Shown here piece by piece: positions 7,558-14,463 of a stretch of DNA of 34,142 bases; within the stretch, counting starts at the first letter, position 1; each line of letters starts with the position of its first letter. The notes under the pieces are model-generated. The model saw only the letters and a program-made list of their open reading frames with translations. It did no database searches and had not been told where the DNA came from. The position numbers were made by a program, and so were the translations under genes. Source of the stretch: Actinomycetota bacterium (GTDB taxonomy: Bacteria; Actinomycetota; Thermoleophilia; Gaiellales; Gaiellaceae); NCBI GenBank assembly GCA_005883955.1, contig VAXH01000079.1, forward strand, positions 1-34,142, written 5' to 3'.

Positions 7558-8613
7558 CTAGAAGAGCTGGTTCTCGCCGCCGAAGATCGCCGAGACTGAG
7601 TCGTCGGCGAAGACGTTCATGATCGTCTCGGCAAGAAGCCCGGAGACTGGAAGCACGGTCAGGTTCTGCGGTCGGTTGAGGAGGTCGATCGGAACCGTGT
7701 CGGTGACGACGACTCCGGAGACATCGGCACCCTTGAAGCGCTCGAGCGCACCGCCGGAGAAGAGCCCATGGGTTGCGAACACCCAGACTTCGCGCGCGCC
7801 GTGCTCCTGCAGCGCGGCCACATTCGCGAGCAGGGTGCCGCCCGTCATGATCACGTCGTCGCCGAGGATCGCGATCTTGTCCCGCACACGGCCGGTGATC
7901 TCGGTCACCTCGACGACGTCGCGCGCCGGGCGCGTCTTGTGCATGATCGCGAACGTCCCTTCGATCATCTCCGAGAAGCGGACAGCCATCTTCGCGCGGC
8001 CGGCATCGGGCGAGACGGAGACGACGTCCTCTCCGGTCAGCCCGAGGTCGCGGAAGTGGCGGGCGAAGAGCGGCAGCGCCGTCATGTGGTCGACCGGAAT
8101 CGTGAAGAAGCCTTGGATCTGACCGGCGTGCAGGTCCATGGTCAGTACCCGGTCGGCGCCGGCGAGCTGGAGCATGTCCGAGACGAGCCGCGCGGAAATC
8201 GGCTCCCGAGGCTTGGCCTTGCGGTCCTGCCGCGCGTACGGGAAGAGCGGCATCACAGCAGTGATCCGCTTCGCCGACGCGAGTTTGGCGGCCTGGATCA
8301 TGAAGAGCAGCTCCATCAAGTTGCGGTCGATCGGTTCGCAGCCCGTCTGAACCAGGAACACGTCTGCACCACGGATCGACTCCAGGTAACGGCAGTACGA
8401 CTCGCCGTTCGCGAACGTCTCGAGCTCGATCTCGCCGAGCTCGACTCCGAGATGGCTTGCGATGGCATCGGCGAGATCGGGATGCGAGCGCCCGGAGAAG
8501 ACCATCAGCCGCTTCTGCGGGCCTCTCTCGATCCAATGGCCCGGCGCAGGGGTCGGCACGAGCTCCGGCGACTCGCTCGTCTCGAGGCCGGGGAGCGTGA
8601 CCGTCTCAGTCAT
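7558..8613 (-). CDS. prs: Ribose-phosphate pyrophosphokinase (PRPP synthetase)
   Basis: Makes PRPP from ribose 5-phosphate and ATP for nucleotide, histidine and tryptophan synthesis. The protein has 351 aa, against about 315-325 usually. The extra length is a roughly 30-residue Pro/Glu-rich N-terminal extension before RLMVFSGRSHPDLADAIA. Family motifs are intact: YARQDRK at 126-132, the metal/ribose-5-P segment DLHAGQIQGFF at 160-170, and the PRPP loop DDVIMTGGTL at 252-261. Its ATG overlaps the end of glmU by 8 nt, so translation is coupled. glmU-prs is a conserved pair in Gram-positive bacteria. A shorter internal start cannot be excluded because no ribosome-binding site decides it. Confidence 0.96.
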   Translation of the reverse strand: MTETVTLPGLETSESPELVPTPAPGHWIERGPQKRLMVFSGRSHPDLADAIASHLGVELGEIELETFANGESYCRYLESIRGADVFLVQTGCEPIDRNLMELLFMIQAAKLASAKRITAVMPLFPYARQDRKAKPREPISARLVSDMLQLAGADRVLTMDLHAGQIQGFFTIPVDHMTALPLFARHFRDLGLTGEDVVSVSPDAGRAKMAVRFSEMIEGTFAIMHKTRPARDVVEVTEITGRVRDKIAILGDDVIMTGGTLLANVAALQEHGAREVWVFATHGLFSGGALERFKGADVSGVVVTDTVPIDLLNRPQNLTVLPVSGLLAETIMNVFADDSVSAIFGGENQLF

Positions 8614-9949
8614 CGGCTGACCTTCCGTGCTTGTCGTAGACGTAGCCTTCTTTCGTCACCTGGCGAGGCGCGAAGCCCGCGAGCGAGCCGGGCGGTACGT
8701 CGTCCGTCACGACCGTGCCGACCGCGATCCACGCGTCGTCGCCGATCTCGATTGGCGCAACGAAGGCATTGTGGACGCCGGTCCTGACGTTGCGGCCGAT
8801 TTCCGTCCTCCCCTTGGGTCTACCCGGCACGTGTGGATAGTTAACGGTGATCGCGCCGGCGCCGATGTTCGTCTCCGCGCCGATCTCGGCGTCGCCGATG
8901 TAGGACAGGTGTGGCACCTTTGTCCCTTCTCCGATCCGGGAATTCTTGAGCTCGACGAAAGTGCCCGCCTTCGCGCCGGCCTCCAGCACGGTCCCGGGCC
9001 GAAGGTAACAGAACGGCCCCACGAGCGCGCGTTCGCCGATCTCCGCGTCGATCGCGACCACGTGCGGGCCGACCTCGGCGCCGCGGCGCACCCGCGTCGC
9101 GCCGCGCAGGACGGTAAACGGATGGACGACCGCATCGGGCTCGAGCTCGACCTGGGGGTCGATCCAGGTCGCCCGTGGATCGACGATCGTCGCGCCGGCA
9201 AGCATGTGCCGCTCGTTGATGCGGTCGCGTAAGACGCCGGCCGCCTCGGCGAGCTCGACCCGGGTGTTGATCCCGACCGGCGCCTCCGGATCGTCTGACT
9301 TGTAAGTCGCGACGGACTTGCCCGCGTCGACAAGTGCTCGCACGGTGTCCGTCAGGTAGAGCTCACCCTGAGCGTTGTCCGGCTTCAGGCCGTCCAGCGC
9401 GCCCCAGAGCTCGGCCGCGTCGAAGACGTAGGTCGACGAATTGAGCTCGCGGATCGCCCGCTCCTGCTCGGTCGCGTCTCTCTCTTCGACGATCGCACGC
9501 ACGTTGCCCTCCCCGTCGCGGACAACGCGCCCGTAGGGCAGAGGCCGAGCCGGCTCGAACGTGAGCACCGTCGCCGCGGCCCGGCTTTCCCGCTGCGTCG
9601 CGACCAGCCCTTGGAGCAGCTCTGGCGTCAGTAACGGCGAGTCGCCGGACAGCACCAGCAAATCGCCCTGGAAGCCGCCGAGCACGCCGCGCGCCGCGGC
9701 CACCGCGTCGGCGGTGCCGCGAGGTTCCGTCTGGACCGCGACGGTCAGCCAGTCGCCTGCCAGAGCGTCTTTGGTTTCGGGCGAGGTGACGACGACGAGC
9801 GGCTCCGGGCCCAGGGCGCGGGCGGTGTCGAACACCCAGTCGACGAGCCGCTTGCCGAGCAGCGGATGCAGGTGCTTCGGCGTCTCGGAGCGCATTCGCG
9901 TCCCGAGGCCCGCGGCCATGACGACAGTTGCGAGCTTGCGGTCTGTCAA
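8606..9949 (-). CDS. glmU: Bifunctional GlmU: GlcN-1-P acetyltransferase / GlcNAc-1-P uridylyltransferase
   Basis: Catalyses the last two steps to UDP-GlcNAc, the cell-wall precursor. The uridylyltransferase N-terminal domain shows AAGLGTRMRSETPKHLHPL at 12-30, the PRGTADAV substrate loop and LVLSGDSPLL. The C-terminal left-handed beta-helix acetyltransferase domain has hexapeptide repeats and GTFVELKNSRIGEGTK, SYIGDAEIGAETNIGAG and NYPH. The 447 aa are within the family range. The start is a TTG at 9949. The next methionine (residue 11) would cut into the nucleotide-binding loop, so TTG is preferred. The gene begins 8 nt after the encoded CCA of tRNA-Gln, so its mRNA 5' end probably arises by tRNA 3' processing. 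Confidence 0.96.
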   Translation of the reverse strand: MTDRKLATVVMAAGLGTRMRSETPKHLHPLLGKRLVDWVFDTARALGPEPLVVVTSPETKDALAGDWLTVAVQTEPRGTADAVAAARGVLGGFQGDLLVLSGDSPLLTPELLQGLVATQRESRAAATVLTFEPARPLPYGRVVRDGEGNVRAIVEERDATEQERAIRELNSSTYVFDAAELWGALDGLKPDNAQGELYLTDTVRALVDAGKSVATYKSDDPEAPVGINTRVELAEAAGVLRDRINERHMLAGATIVDPRATWIDPQVELEPDAVVHPFTVLRGATRVRRGAEVGPHVVAIDAEIGERALVGPFCYLRPGTVLEAGAKAGTFVELKNSRIGEGTKVPHLSYIGDAEIGAETNIGAGAITVNYPHVPGRPKGRTEIGRNVRTGVHNAFVAPIEIGDDAWIAVGTVVTDDVPPGSLAGFAPRQVTKEGYVYDKHGRSADD

Positions 9950-9957
9950 GAGGAAGA

Positions 9958-10031
9958 TGGCTGGGGCGCCAGGATTCGAACCTGGGATCGCGGGACCAAA
10001 ACCCGCTGCCTTACCACTTGGCTACGCCCCA
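9958..10031 (-). tRNA. tRNA-Gln (anticodon UUG)
   Basis: On the reverse strand a complete cloverleaf can be drawn: acceptor arms TGGGGCG/CGCCCCA, a D-arm starting GCCAAGTGG, an anticodon stem GCGGG/CCCGC around the loop TTTTGGT (anticodon TTG, reading CAA), and a T-arm CCAGG-TTCGAAT-CCTGG. The discriminator is G. The 3' CCA is genome-encoded at 9958-9960. It sits immediately before glmU on the same strand. Confidence 0.97.
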
Positions 10032-10039
10032 CCAGAAAC

Positions 10040-10045
10040 AGCGTA
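10040..10045 (-). promoter_or_regulatory. Candidate -10 element for tRNA-Gln
   Basis: TACGCT on the reverse strand lies 8 nt before the mature tRNA 5' end, so the primary transcript would need almost no 5' trimming. No convincing -35 is visible. It may drive tRNA-Gln, glmU and prs together. Confidence 0.4.
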
Positions 10046-10134
10046 ACCGCGGGTCTCGAAGCGTCGGCCGACAGAACGAGACGGCGACCCCACCGGCAAC
10101 ACCGGAACGGCCTCGATGGTCGACGCCGCCAGAC

Positions 10135-10163
10135 GGCGCCTCAGCACTTGGCTGCGCCCCACC
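10135..10163 (-). pseudogene. Degenerate fragment of the tRNA-Gln 5' half
   Basis: Positions 10141-10163 match the tRNA-Gln 5' region at 10011-10033 in 20 of 23 bases, offset by 130 bp. The match covers the acceptor 5' strand and D-arm and fades into the anticodon stem. No second anticodon arm or T-arm follows, so it is not a functional tRNA. It could be a remnant of a tandem tRNA array or of recombination. The rest of 10032-10201 shows no gene. Confidence 0.6.
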
Positions 10164-10201
10164 GATGCGTCGCCGGAGAGCCTCGCGCCCACCTTCTAAT
10201 T

Positions 10202-10576
10202 CTAGTCCCGAGAGCTGAAAAGCAGGACCAGAGCGACCACCGCGAGGATTCCGACCAGGATCAACGCCAGCGTCCCGACGATCAGCACGAAGACCGGCAC
10301 GAGCGCAACCAGCGCCTGCGAGACCGCGGCGATCCAGCCGGCCTGGCGGGCGGTGTCGGAGCGGAGACGGTGAGCCAAGCCGAACCAGCCGACGACCACG
10401 AGTAGGGCGACCGCAATCGCGGCCCACCACGAGATCGCGTGGAAGACGATCAGGATTCCCTCGGCGACGGCGATCCAGAACGCGATCCGGATCCGGCGCG
10501 CGCGTAGCCAGCGTCCGACCCGGCTCGATCCGTGTTCGAGCGCCGGCCCGCTCCCCAGCGACCTGCCGTACTCCAT
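10202..10576 (-). CDS. Small integral membrane protein, function unknown
   Basis: 124 aa from the ATG at 10576, which lies 5 bp after the ispE stop. An earlier in-frame start at 10594 would overlap ispE. There are two clear hydrophobic blocks. The first, about residues 30-66, is likely a membrane hairpin (FWIAVAEGILIVFHAISWWA, then AIAVALLVVVGWFGLAHRL). The second is a long one, about 79-120 (LVALVPVFVLIVGTLALILV onward). The N-terminus is basic (GRWLRARRIR), suggesting a cytoplasmic start. I recognise no family or catalytic motif. It is the last gene of the metG-tatD-rsmA-ispE transcript. Confidence 0.7.
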   Translation of the reverse strand: MEYGRSLGSGPALEHGSSRVGRWLRARRIRIAFWIAVAEGILIVFHAISWWAAIAVALLVVVGWFGLAHRLRSDTARQAGWIAAVSQALVALVPVFVLIVGTLALILVGILAVVALVLLFSSRD

Positions 10577-10581
10577 CGCGG

Positions 10582-11400
10582 TCAACCGTACCAAGTGGGC
10601 GCGGTTAGCCAGGTGCGGCCGCGGCCTCCGAGCGCGGCTCGGGCGGCCCGGGCGCTCTCCAGGTGCTGGAAGAGGCCGTAGACCGCGGGGCCTGCCCCGG
10701 TCACGTCGGCCCTGAAGGCTCCTCGAGCCAGCAGCTCGGCAGCCAGCGGCGAGCTCGCGAGGTCGTTCGGCGGCAGCCGGGCAAGATCGCGTGCCCGCTT
10801 CGTCTCCCGGAGCGCTCGCCTGAGCTCGGCAAGCCGGTTGCGGTAGCCCTTCGGCCCGTCCCGCTCGTCGAATTCTGCATACACGGCGCCGCTGGATTGC
10901 TTGGTCGCGCCGCGCGGAAGGACGAGGACGACCCAGTAGTCCTGGGGAAGCTCGAGCGGCGTCAGCTCGGTGCCGTCGCCCTGCCCGAGTTGCGGGCCCT
11001 GGGTGAGGAAGAACGGCAGGTCGGCTCCGAGCTTCGCCGCGAGTGTGTGCAGCTCGCCTGCGGGGAGCGGCTCGTCGAGGGTCTCGTTCGCAAGGCGGAG
11101 GGCTGTCGCCGCGTCGGAGCTGCCGCCCCCGAGGCCGGCCGCGACCGGAATCCGCTTCGTCAGACGCGCCTCCCAGCGGGGCGGGACGCCGGCCGCTGCC
11201 GCCAGCTCCTCGAGCGCCCCACGAACGAGCGTGTCCTCGGGAAAGCCGGTCACCCGGAGACGGGCCGCCGCAGCGACCGCGACCCGATCAGCGAGATCGA
11301 GACGCTGATAGACGGTCGTCAGCTCGTGCCTGCCGCGCGGCCTCGCCGGGCCCACGACGAGTGCGAGGTTCAGCTTCGCGGTCGCCGGTGCGCGCGTCAT
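10582..11400 (-). CDS. ispE: 4-diphosphocytidyl-2-C-methyl-D-erythritol kinase
   Basis: A GHMP-family kinase of the MEP isoprenoid pathway that phosphorylates CDP-methylerythritol. The 272-aa frame starts at the ATG at 11400; the same frame stays open far upstream only because of high G+C. Motifs: AKLNLALVVG near residue 8, the ATP-binding GLGGGSSDAATAL typical of GHMP kinases, LGADLPFF, and the C-terminal TGAGPAVYGLF in the GSG-like loop. The start overlaps the rsmA stop in the form ATGA, so the two are translationally coupled. The rsmA-ispE pair is common in actinobacteria. A five-base gap leads to the small membrane protein downstream. Confidence 0.95.
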   Translation of the reverse strand: MTRAPATAKLNLALVVGPARPRGRHELTTVYQRLDLADRVAVAAAARLRVTGFPEDTLVRGALEELAAAAGVPPRWEARLTKRIPVAAGLGGGSSDAATALRLANETLDEPLPAGELHTLAAKLGADLPFFLTQGPQLGQGDGTELTPLELPQDYWVVLVLPRGATKQSSGAVYAEFDERDGPKGYRNRLAELRRALRETKRARDLARLPPNDLASSPLAAELLARGAFRADVTGAGPAVYGLFQHLESARAARAALGGRGRTWLTAPTWYG

Positions 11401-12176
11401 CCGAGCGCGTTTGCCAGCGCCACGAACTCGTCGGGCGAAAGCGCCTCGGCGCGCGTCGCAGGTTCGCGCCCGATCCGCGCCAGCGCCGCGGCCGCCTGCT
11501 CGCGGGAGACGAGCCCGGCCAGCTCGAGCGAGTTCGGCAGCTGCTTGCGGCGGTGCGCAAACGCGGCTCCGACAACGGCCTTGAGATGCGAATAGTCGGC
11601 TGGCAGCGCCCCGCGCCGGCGAAACGCGACCAGAGCGGAATCGACGTTCGGCCGCGGCCGGAACACGTTTCGCGAGACGGGATGAAACCCCGTTCGCTCG
11701 GCGGCCAGCTGGACGAGCACCGAGACCGCCCCGTACGCCTTCGTCTCCGGCTCGGCGAAGAAGCGATCCGCGACCTCGCGCTGCACCATCACGCACCAGA
11801 GGCCGATGCTCGGCAGGCCGTCGAGACTCTCCGCGACGAGCGGCGTCGCAACGTTGTACGGAAGATTGGCGACGAGCTTCGTCGGAGCCGGCTCTAGCGC
11901 GAACAGATCGAAGGTCAGAGCGTCGCCGATCCGCAGCTCGACGTTCGTGCGCCCGGCAAGCGCCTCGCGCAGGCCGGGCTCGAGCGACCGGTCGAGCTCG
12001 ATCGCGTGCACAAGCGAGACACGCTCGGCCAGGTAGGTCGTGAGGACACCGCGCCCGGGGCCGATCTCGAGCACGACGTCGGAGCCGTCGAGCTCTGCAA
12101 GCCGGCCGATGACGCCGAGAATGTTCTCGTCGGCGAGGAAGTGCTGGCCGAACTCCTTTTTCGCTCTCGTGCTCAC
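11397..12176 (-). CDS. rsmA: 16S rRNA (A1518/A1519) dimethyltransferase RsmA (KsgA)
   Basis: Dimethylates two adjacent adenosines in the 16S rRNA 3' hairpin, a late 30S assembly step. The 259 aa carry the full Rossmann methyltransferase set: FGQHFL near residue 9, the SAM loop EIGPGRGVLT, the acidic AIELD, the GDALTFD motif, and the catalytic NLPYNVATP. The C-terminal helical domain includes FRPRPNVDSALV and AFAHRRKQLPN. Start at the ATG at 12176, overlapping the tatD stop by 4 nt. Its stop overlaps the ispE start by 4 nt. Confidence 0.97.
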   Translation of the reverse strand: MSTRAKKEFGQHFLADENILGVIGRLAELDGSDVVLEIGPGRGVLTTYLAERVSLVHAIELDRSLEPGLREALAGRTNVELRIGDALTFDLFALEPAPTKLVANLPYNVATPLVAESLDGLPSIGLWCVMVQREVADRFFAEPETKAYGAVSVLVQLAAERTGFHPVSRNVFRPRPNVDSALVAFRRRGALPADYSHLKAVVGAAFAHRRKQLPNSLELAGLVSREQAAAALARIGREPATRAEALSPDEFVALANALG

Positions 12177-12937
12177 CGAGCCGGCGAGACGACCGGCAGC
12201 GAGAAGGCGTCGGTCGCGTTGGCCTCGATCTGGGCGGCGAGCTCTGCCGCGTCCTCGCCGCGAGCAGCCGCGAGCGCGGCGACCGTGTGGACGACGTTCG
12301 CAGGCTCGTTCGGCCGGCCTCGGCGCGGGACAGGCGCCAGGTAGGGACTGTCGGTCTCGGCCAGGATGCGGTTGGCCGGAACGCGTCGGGCAGCCTTGCG
12401 CAGCTCCTCAGCGCTCGGATAGGTGACATTGCCCGCGAAAGAGAGGTAGTAGCCGCGCTCGAGCGCGAGCTCGACGAGCCCCGGCGACGAAAAGCAGTGG
12501 AGGATGACCGGTTCCTCGAAGCCGGCCAGGGCAGCGCTGGTCTCCGAATCGGCATCTCGGTTGTGGATGACGACCGGTTTGCCGAGCTCACCGGCCAGCT
12601 CGAGCTGTGCTGCGAACAGGCTCCGCTGCCGGTCGTTCGGTGCCCAGTCGCGGTAGAAGTCAAGGCCGGTCTCGCCCACCGCGACGGCGCGCTCGTGCAA
12701 AAGCAGCTCGCGGAGCTCGGGGAGCCGTTCCGCCTCCGGCCCGCCCGCCTGGTGCGGATGGATCCCGAGCACGGCGTAGACACCGGGCTCGCAATCTGCA
12801 ATCGCGAGCGCAGCCCGGCACGAATCGATGCCCGAGCCAATCGTGATCACTCGCTCGACACCCGCGACACGCGCGCGCGCGAGCAGCGCCTCCGGCGGCT
12901 CCTCGCACCCGTCGAGGTGCGCGTGGGTGTCGATCAC
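12173..12937 (-). CDS. tatD: TatD family metal-dependent hydrolase (DNase)
   Basis: An amidohydrolase-fold enzyme with 254 aa. It starts with a GTG at 12937 that overlaps the metG stop in the form GTGA. Metal ligands visible in order: the opening IDTHAHLD with H5 and H7, GETGLDFY carrying the bridging Glu, VVIHNRDAD and VILHCFSS histidines, and the ETDSPYLAP Asp. TatD proteins have Mg-dependent 3'-5' exonuclease activity and are linked to repair and quality control; the exact substrate here is not shown. metG-tatD-rsmA is conserved in many Gram-positives. Mycobacteria carry rpfB between tatD and rsmA, which is absent here. Confidence 0.93.
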   Translation of the reverse strand: MIDTHAHLDGCEEPPEALLARARVAGVERVITIGSGIDSCRAALAIADCEPGVYAVLGIHPHQAGGPEAERLPELRELLLHERAVAVGETGLDFYRDWAPNDRQRSLFAAQLELAGELGKPVVIHNRDADSETSAALAGFEEPVILHCFSSPGLVELALERGYYLSFAGNVTYPSAEELRKAARRVPANRILAETDSPYLAPVPRRGRPNEPANVVHTVAALAAARGEDAAELAAQIEANATDAFSLPVVSPAR

Positions 12938-14463
12938 GCGACGGCGGTTTCGAGCTCGACCCGCGGGAACAGCGGCTCGGCGGGAGCGATTCCTTCCGCG
13001 GCCGTCGTCCAGCCGTAGGCGACGCCTTCCCAGGCAAGGTCTTCGGCTTGGCCGAGCGCGCCGAGGATCCGGGGCGCAGTCTCGGGCAGGTACGCGGCCA
13101 GCGCGATCGCGATCGCGCGAAGACCGTCCGCGAGGTCATAGAGCGTCCGGTCGAGCTCTTCAGACCTGGTTGTGTCTTTTGCGAGCTGCCAGGGAGCACG
13201 CTCCTCGACGTAGCGATTCAACGAGCGGATGACGATCCAGATCGCCTCGAGCGCGCCGGACAGGTCGTACTTGTCCAGCCGCTCGGGTACCTCGCGCGCG
13301 AGCTCCGCGAGCTCGGCCCGGAACGGCGATTCCCACGCCGCCGGCACGATTCGGCCCTCGCGGTAGCGGGCGATCATCGCCGTGGTCCGCGAAAGCAGGT
13401 TGCCGAGATCGTTCGCAAGCTCGCGCTCGTAGCGCTGGTGCAAGTCGTCGACGGAAACAGTTGCGTCCTGGCCGAAGCGCGCCACACGAGCAATGTAGAA
13501 ACGCAGTGCATCGACCCCGTAGAGGTCGACCAGCTCCAACGGTTCGATCACGTTCCCGCGCGACTTGGAGATCTTTTGATCGTCGATGACGAGATAGCCG
13601 TGCGCGAAGATCTGCTGGGGCACTTCATAGCCGGCGGCGAGCAAGAGGGCCGGCCAGAAGACGCAGTGGAAGCGCAAGATGTCCTTGCCGATCAGGTGGT
13701 GTGCAACGGGCCAGAACTCCTCGCGGAGATCCTCGCCCGGCCGCGCGTAGGTGAGCCCGCTCAGGTAGTTGATCAGCGCGTCGACCCAGACGTACACCAC
13801 CTGCTGCGGGTCCCACGGAACCGGCACGCCCCACGGCTGGCCCGCGCGGCTGAGGCTGAAATCGCGGAGGCCGCCCTCGATAAAGCTGCGCGCCTCGTTG
13901 TAGCGGAAGTCGGGGAGAACGAATTCGGGCCGCTCGTCGTACAGGCGAAGCAACTGTTCCTGGAACCCCGAGAGCCGGAAGAACCAGTTCCGCTCCTCGA
14001 TCCACTCTGGCTTGGTCCCGTGCTCAGGGCAAAGACCTTCAGGTGTGAGCTCGTCCTCGGTCTTGAACTCTTCGCACCCGATGCAGTACAGACCTGCGTA
14101 GGTGTCCTCGTAGATGTGGCCGTTGTCGTAGATCCGCTGGACGAACTCCTGGACGAAGCGGTGGTGCCCCTCATCGGTCGTGCGAATGAAGAAGTCGGGA
14201 GACGCGCCGACCCGACCCGGCAGCGGCCGCCAGTGATCCTCGACGAGCCGGTCGACGAACTCCTTCGGTTCGATACCGGCCTCCTCGGCCGCGCGCACGT
14301 TCCTTGAGGCATTCTCGTCCGTCCCGGTCAGGAAGAAGGTCTCGTCGCCGCGCTGGCGGTGATGGCGCACGAGGATGTCCGCGGCGATCGTCGTGTACGC
14401 GTGCCCGATGTGCGGGGTCGAGTTCACGTAGTAGATCGGGGTTGTCAGGTAGTAGCGCGACAT
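12934..14463 (-). CDS. metG: Methionyl-tRNA synthetase
   Basis: Charges tRNA-Met for initiation and elongation. 509 aa from the ATG at 14463 (MSRYYLTTPIYYVNSTPHIG). The HIGH signature is exact at 18-21. The connective domain has a zinc knuckle, C127/C130 with C145/H148. The KMSKS loop is KISKS at 297-301. The anticodon domain follows, and the protein ends without the EMAP-like tRNA-binding domain of longer forms. The upstream M23 gene overlaps the first 293 nt in another frame. A TATCAT hexamer 8 nt before the ATG suggests an independent leaderless start heading the metG-tatD-rsmA-ispE operon. Confidence 0.97.
   Translation of the reverse strand: MSRYYLTTPIYYVNSTPHIGHAYTTIAADILVRHHRQRGDETFFLTGTDENASRNVRAAEEAGIEPKEFVDRLVEDHWRPLPGRVGASPDFFIRTTDEGHHRFVQEFVQRIYDNGHIYEDTYAGLYCIGCEEFKTEDELTPEGLCPEHGTKPEWIEERNWFFRLSGFQEQLLRLYDERPEFVLPDFRYNEARSFIEGGLRDFSLSRAGQPWGVPVPWDPQQVVYVWVDALINYLSGLTYARPGEDLREEFWPVAHHLIGKDILRFHCVFWPALLLAAGYEVPQQIFAHGYLVIDDQKISKSRGNVIEPLELVDLYGVDALRFYIARVARFGQDATVSVDDLHQRYERELANDLGNLLSRTTAMIARYREGRIVPAAWESPFRAELAELAREVPERLDKYDLSGALEAIWIVIRSLNRYVEERAPWQLAKDTTRSEELDRTLYDLADGLRAIAIALAAYLPETAPRILGALGQAEDLAWEGVAYGWTTAAEGIAPAEPLFPRVELETAVA

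Noticed and set aside
9958-10163. tRNA-Gln and its fragment as attL/attR of an integrated element
   Set aside because: The repeat is the tRNA 5' half, only 130 bp apart, and there is no integrase or cargo between.
11401-12840. Upstream extension of the ispE frame (752 codons in total)
   Set aside because: The extra part is out-of-frame rsmA and tatD; IspE itself starts at the ATG at 11400.
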